From Ancistrus triradiatus (lineage: Eukaryota > Chordata > Actinopteri > Siluriformes > Loricariidae), in NCBI GenBank assembly GCA_025084515.1, contig JAJAGP010000083.1, positions 395,665 to 459,664 of the forward strand: 64,000 bases of DNA, in the 5' to 3' direction. The position numbers and the translations under genes are program-made. Below are positions 57,801-64,000 of this stretch, in pieces. Numbering within the stretch: position 1 is the first letter of the stretch; each line of letters begins with the position of its first letter. The notes below the pieces were generated by a model. The model was not told the origin of the DNA. It worked only from the letters and a program-made list of their open reading frames with translations, and ran no database searches.

Positions 57801-60800
57801 AAGTAAAAAAAAGTAAATGTGTCTTGCATTTACTGTGGCTTTTATTTCATTTTCTGGTCAACCAACATCCATTCTTGCATTTCAGGCTTGCAATACATTC
57901 CAAAAAAGTTGGGACAGGAGACATTTAGGGCTAGTAATGAGATAAAAAAAACTAAATAATGATATGATGTCAACAGGTGAATGCAATCATGATTTGGTAC
58001 AAAAGCAGTATCCACAAAAAAGCTTTGAGGAGCAAGGGTGGGCAGAGGATCTCCAGTTTGTGAACAAATGTGTGAAAAAATATAGAAATGTTTAAAAAAA
58101 ACAATGTTTCTCAGAGAAAGTTTAAAAGGGATTTGTATGTGTCTTCCTCTACAGTGCATATTATCATTAAATGTTGCAAGGAATCTGGAGGAATTTCACT
58201 TTTGTGAAGGGTAACCTTATCATCTCTGATCCCTTGGACGGCACTGTATCAAGACCCGTCATTCATCAGTAGCTTTCTTTTTCAATGTTTTTCATTTGGC
58301 TTCAGTTAGGTTTTTTAATATAATGATTTAGTTTTTTACCTAGCCCTAAACTGTTCCTGTACTAACTTTTTTGTGTGCAGGCCAGAAATGCAGGAATGGA
58401 TGTTTATTAACAAATGAAATTAAGTTGACCAGAAAACACATGAAATGTCTTGGGTTCAGAAATGTAAGGAACACAGTGCTTTGTTTTGGAGGTTTTTTTT
58501 CTGATTTGGGTTTGCATGTTTGAAAAATCAACACATTTCAGAGAGTTCCAATGTCTGGATACATTTCCTAATGATCCAATACAATTTTGTAAGCATTTAC
58601 TTACTAGGCTTGCTAGTAGTTTATGCAAATGATGATATCTAAAAAGCTAACAAAAATACAGTGGTGCTTGAAAGTTTGTGAACGCTTTAGAATTTTCTAT
58701 ATTTCTGCTTAAATATGACCTAAAACATCATCAGATTTTCACACAAGTCCTAAAAGTAGATAAAGAGAACCCAGTTAAACAAATGAGACAAACATATTAT
58801 ACTTGGTCATTTATTTATTGAGGAAAATGATCAAATATTATATATGAGAGTCAGGTGTTTTCAATCAATGGGATGATAATCAGGTGTGAGTGGGCACCCT
58901 GTTTTATTTAAAGAACAGGAATCTATCAAAGTCTGCTCTTCACAACATGTTTGTGGAAGTGTATCATGGCATGAACAAAAGAGATTTCTGTGGACCTCAG
59001 AAAAAGAGTTGGAAAAGAGTACAAAACCATCTCTAAAGAGTTTGGACTCCACCAATCCACAGTCAGACGGATTGTGTATAAATGGAGAAAATTCAAGACC
59101 ATTGTTACCCTGCCCAGGAGTGTTCGACCAACAAATACCACTCCAAGAGCAAGGCGTGTAATAGTTGGTGAGGTCACAAAGGACCCCAGGGTAACTTCTA
59201 AGCAACTGAAGGCCTCTCTCACATTGGCTAATGTTAATGTTCATGAGTCCACCATCAGAAGAACACTGAACAACAATGGTGTGCATGGCAGGGTTACAAG
59301 GAGAAAGCCACTGCTCTCCAAAAAGAACATTGTTGCTTGTCTGCAGTTTGCTAAAGATCACGTGGACAAGCCAGAAGGCTATTGGAAGAATGTTTTGTGG
59401 ATGGATGAGACCAAAATAGAACTTTCTGGTTTAAAAGAAAAGCGTTATGTTTGGAGAAAGGAAAACACTGGATTCCAGCATAAGAACCTTATCCCATCTG
59501 TGAAACATGGTGGTGGTAGTATCATAGTATCATAGGATCTGTTTTGCTGCATCTGGGCAGGACGGCTTGCCATCATTGATGGAACAATGAGTGCTGAATT
59601 ATGTCAGAGAATTCTAAAGGAAAATGTCAGGACATCTGTCCATGAACTGAATCTCAAGAGAAGGTGGGTCATGCAGCAAAACAACGACCCCACACAAGTC
59701 GTTCTACCAAAGAATGGTTAAAGAAGAATAAAGTTCATGTTTTGGAATGGCCAAGTCAAAGTCCTGACCTTAATCCAATCAAAATGTTGTGGAAGGACCT
59801 GAAGTGAGCAGTTAATGTGAGGAAACCCACCAACATCCCAGAGCTGAAGCTGTTCTGTACGGAGGAATGGGCTAAAATTCCTCCAAGCCTTTGTGCAGGA
59901 CTGATCAACAGTTACAGGAAACGTTTAGTTGCAGTTATTGTGCACAGGGGGGGGTCACACCAGATGCTGAAAGCAAAGGTTCACATACTTTTCCCACTCA
60001 CTAATATGTAGTATTGGATCATTTTCCTCAATAAATAAATGACCAAGTATAATATTTTCTGTCTTATTTGTTTAACTGGGTTCTCTTTATCTACTTTTAG
60101 GACTTGTGTGAAAATCTGATGATGTTTTAGGTCATATTTATGCAGAAATATAGAAAGTTCTAAAAGGTTCACAAACTTTCAAGCACCACTGTAAGATGAC
60201 AGTTAGTTAAACCACGTTTACTGTTATTGTGTTTTTCTCACCTGTCCAGGCCCAAAGCTATGGTAAGTGGCCAGTGAAGTGGTACGCTCCAGAATGCATG
60301 AACTTCCGTAAATTCTCAAGTAAAAGTGACGTGTGGAGCTTCGGGGTGCTGATGTGGGAGGCTTACTCATATGGACAGAAGCCATATAAGGTATGTCAGT
60401 ACTGACTGGGAAGGCATTTTTATGCATTGTAATCTTGAGTTCATTTCATTTACGCAAGCAGGGTCACAGGTATCCAAAAAGTTAAACGTCCTAAGTGAAA
60501 ATATTTCAGACCTACACTGAAATGACAGGGTTTTTGCTGTCTTCATTAAATCAGATAAGGCTCATCTAAATAATATGAAGTCTAGATACATGTACATGTT
60601 TAAGAAAAGACTGATGTAGAACATAAAGGAAAATTTACCTTTAGTTCCTATAGAGCATAAAACTGGCAAGTAATAGGATAGCAGGATTAGTTTAAGACGA
60701 TTATGAAATACCCTAACCTTACACTAATGCAAGCATCATTTCAGAATAAATTTATATTTCTTTTTAGTTAATCTTGAAATGTAGTCTTTCTTTAGATAAC

Positions 60801-61343
60801 TAAAGAAAGAGTGGATAACATAATGAAGTAAAGCGAAGTAGTGATTGGTTGCATATCCATTGAGACGAAAGAAAATGTGTCCGATTGATGGAGTAAAATT
60901 TTGTGGTATGTGGTGTAAGTATACGAGAAATGGGTGTGGGTAGAGGATTTTCCAGGAATCATTTGCTGTAGTGAAAGAATATGAAACATCCTCCTTTTAA
61001 AGCTGTAAACTTGCGGTAAACAAGAATAGGAAGTGAAACATCTAACAACTAGACTCTTAGCACAACAAATGTATTAAATGAAAAATAATAGTGAAACTCA
61101 AATTGTTACAGCCAGGATCAGAGTCTCTTCGCAAGTTGTTCAATCATAAGGCAGAAGGTGCTTTAATCTGACCAGTTAAGCTAGTCAGTAAAATAACTTA
61201 TCATTTGATTGTGTATTTTTTTCTCTGTAGGGGATGAAGGGCAATGAGGTGACGCAGATGATTGAGAAAGGAGATAGGATGGAAGCTCCACCCAACTGCC
61301 CACCTGAAATGTACGACCTGATGAAGAAATGCTGGATATACAA
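42954..61343 (+). CDS. syk: Spleen tyrosine kinase (Syk), 12 of 13 coding exons, 3' end beyond window
   Basis: A cytoplasmic tyrosine kinase whose tandem SH2 domains bind doubly phosphorylated ITAMs of immune receptors. Exons join as 42954-43355, 46149-46309, 49586-49724, 50096-50168, 51177-51208, 51476-51544 (cassette), 53773-53836, 54062-54236, 56505-56714, 57389-57572, 60250-60390 and 61231-61343. Every junction has GT-AG and keeps phase, giving 587 codons plus 2 bases. Domains: N-SH2 about 10-102 (Arg37), C-SH2 163-254 (Arg190), interdomain B with VYESPY (Tyr328, Tyr332), and kinase from about 350 with GSGNFG (356-361), Lys380, Glu398, HRDLAARN (469-476) and DFG (489-491). It matches human SYK (635 residues) exon for exon. 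Oddity: the activation loop has one tyrosine instead of two. The last exon (about 23 residues) is not in the window. ZAP-70 is excluded by sequence and by the diras2 neighbour. Confidence 0.95.
43912..44315 (-). repeat. Dispersed 430-bp repeat, antisense copy
   Basis: Antisense to the 24260-24695 copy: tcatcagctccagccccatc, ttagatttatcatctacgcc, gggtccctttttgagttttg, ccactgtcgccctaggcttg and ctatataaatagatctgact. Confidence 0.75.
44328..44507 (-). mobile_element. tRNA-derived SINE, antisense copy
   Basis: Starts tttacatttacagcatta but lacks about 15 bases of the tagcagacgccc segment. It continues tccaaagcgacatacaattg, gtcttgctcaaggacccaac and gaaccctggtccttctggtc. Confidence 0.7.
45113..45345 (+). 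repeat. Dispersed fish repeat, partial
   Basis: cagcacagcaatgcagtgct, tagcactgtcgcctcccagc, tgtggagtttgtatgttctc, gtccgcgtgggtttgctgca and ttgacccatgacaagtttgt. Confidence 0.7.
46149..46309 (+). CDS. syk: syk coding exon 2: interdomain A end and C-SH2 start
   Basis: Acceptor tctgttccacag before 46149 and donor tttct|GTAAGT after 46309. It codes residues 135 to 188 (split codon): GASLEQAIISQRPQLEKLIA, then MPWFHGIISREDSEPRLLNG, the start of the second SH2 domain. It begins in phase 0 and ends with two bases of a codon. Confidence 0.95.
46445..46839. mobile_element. Family E element, right part
   Basis: Right end cattttctgatttggggttg before TA (46840-46841). The body includes aggcctgaaatgcaggaatg and aatcatgattataatcact, shared with the copies at 31981, 57779 and 61527. 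The left boundary is not clear. Confidence 0.65.
47803..47909 (+). ncRNA. U6 snRNA-like sequence, probably a pseudogene
   Basis: gtacttgctatggcagcaca, tatactaaatttagaacgat, aaggatgacacgcaaaatca and cgaagcgttaccatattt follow U6 snRNA over its full ~107 bases. Substitutions fall in conserved parts: the ACAGAGA box reads ACCGAGA, and the AGC triad region reads aac (gagtaacatgg for gattagcatgg). No clear proximal sequence element or TATA box stands at the usual distances. It is therefore most likely a reverse-transcribed or decayed copy within a syk intron. Confidence 0.75.
49586..49724 (+). CDS. syk: syk coding exon 3: C-SH2 core
   Basis: Acceptor cctttcactctccag before 49586 and donor tggcag|GTATTG after 49724. 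With the two bases carried over it codes LIRQRDTNGSYALCVLYKSQ, then MHYRIDKDKAGKLSIPQGKK and FDTLWQ. Arg190 in FLIR is the phosphotyrosine-binding arginine of the second SH2. It ends in phase 0 (codon 234). Confidence 0.96.
50096..50168 (+). CDS. syk: syk coding exon 4: C-SH2 end
   Basis: Acceptor ttttcttgctccag before 50096 and donor gagg|GTAGTT after 50168 (a weaker donor). It codes LVEHYSYKPDGLLQVLTEPC plus PRPE, the last strand and helix of the second SH2. It ends with one base of a codon. Confidence 0.94.
50169..51176 (+). repeat. syk: syk intron filled by a degenerate (GGAT)n array
   Basis: Between about 50210 and 51062 the intron is dominated by ggatggatgg, gaatggat and gataga repeats, with one perfect block at 50745-50772 and many interruptions. 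Little of the intron lies outside this array. Confidence 0.8.
51177..51208 (+). CDS. syk: syk coding exon 5: 32-nt interdomain B exon
   Basis: Acceptor tgtttgtgtttag before 51177 and donor ccaagc|GTAAGT after 51208. With one carried base it codes GAPALPSHHPS, aligning with the RPQLPGSHPA segment of human SYK just before the alternative insert. It is too short to find by open frame alone and is supported by phase, splice sites and this match. Ends in phase 0. Confidence 0.88.
51476..51544 (+). CDS. syk: syk coding exon 6: 23-residue linker cassette exon
   Basis: Acceptor actgtggttttctag before 51476 and donor ggaaag|GTGCAC after 51544. Exactly 69 bases in phase 0 on both sides, coding LGGAHGIFSRLKSYSFPKPG followed by LGK. 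It matches the 23-residue insert of human SYK (SRIKSYSFPKPG core), which is skipped in the short isoform (SYK-B). A longer frame (51426-51626) covers the same bases in another register and conceals it. Skipping leaves the frame intact, so both long and short isoforms are possible. Known for mammals: the insert affects linker behaviour and nuclear localisation. Tyr283 corresponds to human Tyr296. Confidence 0.92.
51545..53772 (+). other. syk: syk intron after the cassette exon, holding a large foldback
   Basis: AT-rich to 52650, then the 630-bp foldback at 52657-53285, then unremarkable sequence to the acceptor at 53772. No other exon recognised. Confidence 0.65.
52657..53285. mobile_element. 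Foldback element with ~300-bp inverted arms
   Basis: The left arm starts ggtacacctccttgtttcta and the right arm ends aaaaaggaggtgtacctacc. The arms pair over most of their length: ctgttctctaatggtcagga against tcctgaccattagagaacag, and gatcattctcagcactgcag against ctgagaatgatcctccaccc. The centre is near 52975. No coding remnant. It looks like a non-autonomous DNA transposon. Confidence 0.8.
53773..53836 (+). CDS. syk: syk coding exon 7: interdomain B
   Basis: Acceptor cacatttgtgtgcctacag before 53773 and donor tgtactg|GTAAAT after 53836. It codes IKPSWYKSREHDYHDTKPQC and T. Phase and position fit the human exon containing Tyr323, but the sequence is short and divergent. Tyr298 and Tyr305 are the available tyrosines. 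Support comes from phase 0 to phase 1 continuity with both neighbours, which must be met to reach the kinase in frame. Confidence 0.8.
53877..54005 (+). mobile_element. hAT-like fragment
   Basis: cagtggttgcaaaactattt and ttttgcttccaaactcc match the left end of the 38497-39853 element (cagtggttcttaaac and ttttgcttccaaactcc). One-ended, about 130 bases, ending 57 bases before a syk exon. Confidence 0.5.
54062..54236 (+). CDS. syk: syk coding exon 8: linker tyrosines and glycine-rich loop
   Basis: Acceptor cttctttatactaccag before 54062 and donor gaggaa|GTATGT after 54236. With the base carried in it codes EESKIQDLPMATKVYESPYA, then LLLEDEELGSGNFGTVRKGV and YQMRK. Tyr328 and Tyr332 match human Tyr348/Tyr352, the Vav/PLC-gamma docking and autoinhibitory tyrosines. 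GSGNFG is the ATP-binding loop. Ends with two bases of a codon. Confidence 0.96.
54250..54870 (-). mobile_element. Tc1-like relic (family D), antisense, strongly decayed
   Basis: ttccaccatgcttcacatgg, gaagtgtgattcatcactac and ttctctgtgctgttctatga follow the antisense layout of the fish Tc1 family seen at 22539-23430, but similarity is patchy and neither terminus is clear. Confidence 0.35.
55430..55583 (-). mobile_element. tRNA-derived SINE, antisense, partial
   Basis: gtagatcgacttacaaatga, atacagtcttacaatccaag, gggttaagggccttgctcaa, aatttgaaccctggtccttc and tcccgtaccttaact. The 5' tail is missing. Confidence 0.65.
55586..56020 (+). repeat. Dispersed 430-bp repeat, sense copy
   Basis: agtcaagtcaagtcaagtca, gatctatttatatagcgctt, aacaattagcg-free body with gcctagggcgacagtggcaa, ggaggaccaagactccaaaa and gatgaacatcatgtgtgggg. 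It directly follows the SINE at 55430-55583. Confidence 0.75.
56505..56714 (+). CDS. syk: syk coding exon 9: kinase N-lobe
   Basis: Acceptor tttatgtgctgtag before 56505 and donor aacaa|GTAAGG after 56714. It codes TQKQVAVKILKNDDNNKAVR, EEMLREAEVMQQLDNPYIVR and CEAEELMLVMELADLGPLNK. Lys380 is the catalytic lysine of VAVK, Glu398 its helix-C partner, and Met426 the gatekeeper. Starts and ends in phase 2. Confidence 0.97.
56715..57388 (+). other. syk: syk intron with a family E fragment
   Basis: About 56824-56985 is a family E left arm (atcccaaattagaaaagttg, gtatggaaaatgcaaatgta). The rest is AT-rich. Confidence 0.6.
57389..57572 (+). CDS. syk: syk coding exon 10: catalytic loop and activation loop start
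   Basis: Acceptor tttgttttccaaacag before 57389 and donor tatacg|GTATGG after 57572. It codes [40 protein letters not shown] and ISDFGLSKALNQDSDYT. HRD at 469-471 and DFG at 489-491 are intact. The exon ends DSDYT, where human SYK has DENYYK and ZAP-70 has DDSYYT. One tyrosine codon is absent and the loop is one residue shorter. Ends in phase 0. Confidence 0.97.
57779..58514. mobile_element. Family E element, partly deleted
   Basis: Left end aaccccaattcagaaaaaga, arm with atttcaggcttgcaatacat and ccaaaaaagttgggacag. The right arm has gccagaaatgcaggaatgga and ends ctgatttgggtttg. No usable transposase frame. Confidence 0.7.
58659..60191 (+). mobile_element. Full-length Tc1-like transposon, family B (1533 bp)
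   Basis: Begins cagtggtgcttgaaagtttg after TA (58657-58658) and ends tttcaagcaccactg before TA (60192-60193). Inverted repeats are about 200 bp and near-identical at their ends (aaagtttgtgaacg and ggttcacaaactttc). The same family is truncated at 5206-6176 and degraded at 35576-36648. It is inserted in the sense orientation in a syk intron. Confidence 0.92.
58978..59990 (+). pseudogene. Tc1 transposase pseudogene (family B)
   Basis: An open frame from 58990 to 59535 codes the N-terminal 181 residues: DLRKRVGKEYKTISKEFGLH and STVRRIVYKWRKFKTIVTLP (helix-turn-helix), a second DNA-binding half with ESTIRRTLNNNGVHGRVTRR, and WMDETKIELSGLKEKRYVWR with the first catalytic Asp. A small duplication near 59520 (atcatagtatcatagg) breaks the GGGSIMIW block. 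Downstream, the second catalytic Asp codon has changed (QQNNDP for QQDNDP) and a deletion removes part of DPKHTS. A stop follows the LWKDLK block at 59804. The copy cannot make active protein, but it is the most complete of its family here. Confidence 0.85.
60250..60390 (+). CDS. syk: syk coding exon 11: activation segment end, C-lobe
   Basis: Acceptor tttttctcacctgtccag before 60250 and donor tataag|GTATGT after 60390. It codes AQSYGKWPVKWYAPECMNFR, KFSSKSDVWSFGVLMWEAYS and YGQKPYK. APE (516-518) closes the activation segment. Tyr507 in AQSYG replaces the histidine of the human AQTHG. Phase 0 at both ends. Confidence 0.97.
61231..61343 (+). CDS. syk: syk coding exon 12: C-lobe, last exon inside the window
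   Basis: Acceptor tttttttctctgtag before 61231 and donor atacaa|GTGAGT after 61343. It codes GMKGNEVTQMIEKGDRMEAP, PNCPPEMYDLMKKCWIY and two bases of the next codon. Human SYK continues with about 23 more residues (VENRPGF... to the C-terminus) from one further exon. I searched 61344-64000 for that stretch and did not find it. Confidence 0.96.
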
Positions 61344-61526
61344 GTGAGTCTCTTCTATGTACTTACACATACCAGTATGTTTACTATTTGATTAACAGTT
61401 TCCTTACAATTACTGTTAACCATTTGTATACTTTCAAGCATTAATAGACATGAACACACAAACTGAGTGCTAATAAATAACAATTACAGTCTGGTTCTAA
61501 TTCAGTTGTAATGAGTCAAAGTGCAA

Positions 61527-62641
61527 TAACCCCAAATCAGTTGGGACTGTATGGAAAATGCATATAAAAGCACAGTGTTTCTTACATTTACTTTAGTTTA
61601 TATTTCATTACAGACAGTATGAACTTGAGATATTTCATGTTTTGTCTGGTTTATTTGTTAATAAACATCCAGTCCTGCATCTCAGTCCTGCAACACATTC
61701 CAAAAACAGTAGGGATAGTAAAGCATTTATCATTTCGTAATGTTGCATTTTTTTTCCTTACACTTAAAAGACGTTTTGGCACAGAGGGCACCATGCAGTT
61801 TAGTGTTTCAGGAGTTATTTTGTCCCATTCTTCCTGCAAACACGTCTTAAGATGTGCAACAATACGGAGTCGTCGTTGTCTCAGTTTTCATTTCACAATT
61901 CTCTGCACATTCTCTACTGGGGACAGATCAGGACTGCAGGCAGGCCAGTCCGGTACCTGTACCATCCTTTTTTACAGTCATGCCTTTGTATTGAGCTGCA
62001 GCATGTGGTTTTGCATTGTCTTGTTGAAAAATGCATGGACGTCCCTGGAAAAGATTAAATCTTGAAGCTAAGATCTCTCACAGTGCCCATTTTTTCCCGA
62101 AAAAGATGATTCATCTGATCCCATTATACGTTTCCACTGTGTGATGGTCCATCCTCGATCTCTCCGAGCCCAGAGACGTTGACGCCGTTTGATAAAGTAA
62201 TCCACTGCCCATGTGGTTATATCAGCTATTGTTGAATGGCGGTTCTTGATGCAGTGACGTCTGATATATTGAAGAACATGTGTATAAAGTCTAGGCTTGC
62301 GCCCTTGGCCTTTGCGCACTGAATCTCCTCCCGACTCGTTGAATCGTTTAATGATATTATGCACTGTGGATGGAGAAATTAGCAAAATTCCTGGATACTG
62401 TTTTTGTACCAAATCGTAATTATGATCACTTGTTGACATCACCTGTTTGAAATCACATCACGATTTAGCTTTTTTAATTCATTACAGTCAAATGCCCCCA
62501 TCCCGACTGTTTTTTGGTTGCAGGCCTGAAATGCAGGAATAGATGTTTTTAACAAATGAAATGAAGTTGAACAATTAAAACATTAAATATCCTGGGTTCA
62601 TACTGTCTGCAATGATATAAAAGTCAAAGTACATGTAACGA

Positions 62642-62644
<3 letters not shown>
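61527..62644 (-). mobile_element. Family E Tc1/IS630-type transposon with antisense transposase
   Basis: Left end aaccccaaatcagttgggac and arm atttcatgttttgtctggtt. The right arm (gcaggcctgaaatgcaggaa) is cut off by a (TA)n tract at 62645. The best coding copy of the family in the window, and probable source type of the MITEs at 38737 and 46445. Confidence 0.75.
61651..62442 (-). pseudogene. Family E transposase pseudogene
   Basis: On the minus strand 62442-62068 codes an N-terminal region with helix-turn-helix (ISPSTVHNIIKRFNESGG) and a GQGRKP linker, then TITQWKRIMGSDESSFSGKN. A second stretch (about 62060-61900) contains FQQDNAKPHAAAQY, the second catalytic Asp block of IS630/Tc1-type transposases, and SPDLSPVENV, in shifted frames. 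61839-61651 gives the C-terminus (EEWDKITPETLNCMVPSVPK). At least two frame breaks. Confidence 0.75.

Positions 62645-62714
<70 letters not shown>
62645..62714. repeat. (TA)n microsatellite
   Basis: About 35 uninterrupted TA units, followed by an imperfect inverted tataatatatattatata. It truncates the right arm of the preceding transposon. Confidence 0.9.
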
Positions 62715-62721
<7 letters not shown>

Positions 62722-63473
62722 TTATATATTTATTTATAAGTATAATGAATGATAATGAATGTAAAGAGAGTTACAAACAAAATTTTTTCTTCTGTTTTAT
62801 TCTGGATGATGAAAAAAAAAACTTAAACTGGTTCTCTTCACTCAGACTCGACAAACTAAAGTTCTTTATTGCACTTGATTTATTCTATGATTTTCTAGGT
62901 TAATTAGTTTTTCTAAACATACCCAAACCATATGGATAAGTAATAAAGTGCAGTGTCATGGTAATACGTTTCAGTGCCGAGTATCACATTTTCATATAAC
63001 AATACATACCCTTTAGTTTAAAATTACCATTAATTGTATTTAAATGGCTATGGAACTATGCATTTCCATTTTATAGCATTTATAGCATATTGTATATAGT
63101 GGTATGACTTACAACACTACCAGACATTAATATGAGTGAAATGATTGTGAAGTAAACTCTATTTCTGTTTTTAAACTTTGGGCTAACTAGCGTTAATTCA
63201 GGTTGAGGGCACTTTCGCCCCCTGGTTGTCCCATACGGTTTTACACTGTATTTTGATATACCATACCATATATATATGGTGTGTGTGGTGTGTGGTGTAT
63301 ATATCAATATATATATATATACACACAACATACATTACATACGTACATATGTATATATTTGTGTATGTATGTGTGTTGGTATGTATGTGTAATATTATAT
63401 AGAGAAGAGAGAAACAAACGGAGAAGACGACCGAGAGAGAGAGAGACAAAATGAGAGAGATAGGATATGAGAG

Positions 63474-63506
<33 letters not shown>

Positions 63507-63862
63507 TAGAGAGAGAGATAGGAGTATAGTTATATAGGAAAAACAAACAACATTACACAAAGATTAGATATAGATATAAAAGATAGTTAGATATAATATA
63601 AGCTATATATATATATTATATATATATATTATATATACTATATATATATACATACATACATACACACACATACACACATTTTATATATATATATATATAA
63701 AATGCGAAAAAATAAAAAAAAAGAACACAGTTATATTATGTTGTTTGTGTTGTGGTTTTTTTTTTTTTGCTGTATGTGTGTGTGTATATATATATATATA
63801 TAGATAGATAGATCTACACAGAAGAACCTTTTTCATTTGCATCATGTACTTATATGACTGTG
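62715..63862. repeat. Intron sequence with compound simple repeats
   Basis: AT-rich sequence to 63240 and then mixed tracts: (TATA), (GTGT) near 63280-63300, (GAGA) at 63433-63525, (TATA) at 63604-63650 and 63684-63699, (CACA) at 63660-63680 and (GT)n/(TA)n at 63771-63815. No exon, although ttaattcag|gttgagggc near 63200 resembles an acceptor. Confidence 0.7.
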
Positions 63863-63865
63863 GGT

Positions 63866-63995
63866 GGCACGGTGGTGCATGTGGTTGGCACAATCGCCTC
63901 CGCATGGGATTACTTCAGTTTCTGCCCACATTTAAAAGGCATGAATAAGGTTGACTGGGTCATTGGCCCATGACTAGTGTATTGACATAACCTTG
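63866..63995 (+). repeat. Dispersed fish repeat, internally deleted
   Basis: gtggcacggtggtgcatgtg, gttggcacaatcgcctccgc and cccatgactagtgtattgac. The central gtttgcatgttctcc part is missing. Confidence 0.65.
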
Positions 63996-64000
63996 TGTCT

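Larger units (their letters stand above)
57573..60249 (+). other. syk: syk intron with a family E element and a full-length Tc1
   Basis: Holds the family E copy (57779-58514) and the 1533-bp Tc1 element (58659-60191). About two-thirds of this intron is transposon. The last 58 bases before the exon are all that remains of original 3' intron sequence. Confidence 0.8.
61344..64000 (+). other. syk: Start of the last syk intron
   Basis: Begins at the donor 61344 and has no coding exon to the window end. It is filled by a family E transposon, long simple-sequence tracts and a dispersed-repeat copy. Confidence 0.7.

Noticed and set aside
63190..63240. Possible last syk exon after ttaattcag
   Set aside because: The acceptor looks fair, but translation (VEGTFAPWLSH in one frame) does not match the conserved VENRPGF region and phase does not fit.
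63433..63525. CRISPR-like or other structured array
   Set aside because: It is a plain (GA)n microsatellite. No spacer-repeat structure occurs anywhere in the window, as expected for a vertebrate.

Overview
This 64 kb window is nuclear DNA from a ray-finned fish. It is AT-rich, and its protein-coding exons are split by GT-AG introns. It is crowded with Tc1-like transposons, foldback MITEs, tRNA-derived SINEs and long (CA)n, (TA)n and (GGAT)n microsatellites. The repeat spectrum fits a teleost, perhaps an otophysan such as a catfish, but the order is a guess.

Only two protein-coding genes can be supported. The first is diras2, a Ras-family GTPase on the minus strand. Its whole coding sequence is one exon (18628-19224). 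A probable non-coding first exon and promoter lie at about 21500-21680, and a long 3' UTR probably runs down to about 15.8 kb. The second is syk, the spleen tyrosine kinase, on the plus strand from 42917 to beyond the window end. Twelve coding exons can be placed. They include a 69-nt linker cassette exon whose reading frame is hidden behind a longer overlapping frame. All exon junctions keep phase, giving 587 complete codons plus two bases. Only the final exon, for about the last 23 residues of the kinase domain, lies outside. The genes are divergent, as DIRAS2 and SYK are in human 9q22, so this is a conserved vertebrate neighbourhood.

Layout: 1-15 kb is a transposon-rich gene desert with Tc1 copies, one of them split by a solo LTR, and a local duplication. 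15.8-21.7 kb is diras2. 21.7-42.9 kb is the intergenic interval and probably the unseen syk first exon or exons, with a full-length but broken Tc1 copy, hAT-like and foldback elements, and a microsatellite cluster. 42.9-61.3 kb is syk, its introns loaded with repeats, including a 1.5 kb Tc1 copy that ends 58 bp before a kinase exon. 61.3-64 kb is the start of the last syk intron, with a degraded transposon and simple sequence.

The two genes do not form a pathway. diras2 encodes a neuronal-type GTPase, and syk encodes the tandem-SH2 kinase that reads phosphorylated ITAMs in immune receptors. I see no undescribed multi-gene system here. The observations most worth checking are the syk activation loop, which appears to have lost one of its twin tyrosines, the hidden cassette exon beside a large foldback, a nested solo LTR, and a promoter-like segment at 36.7 kb.
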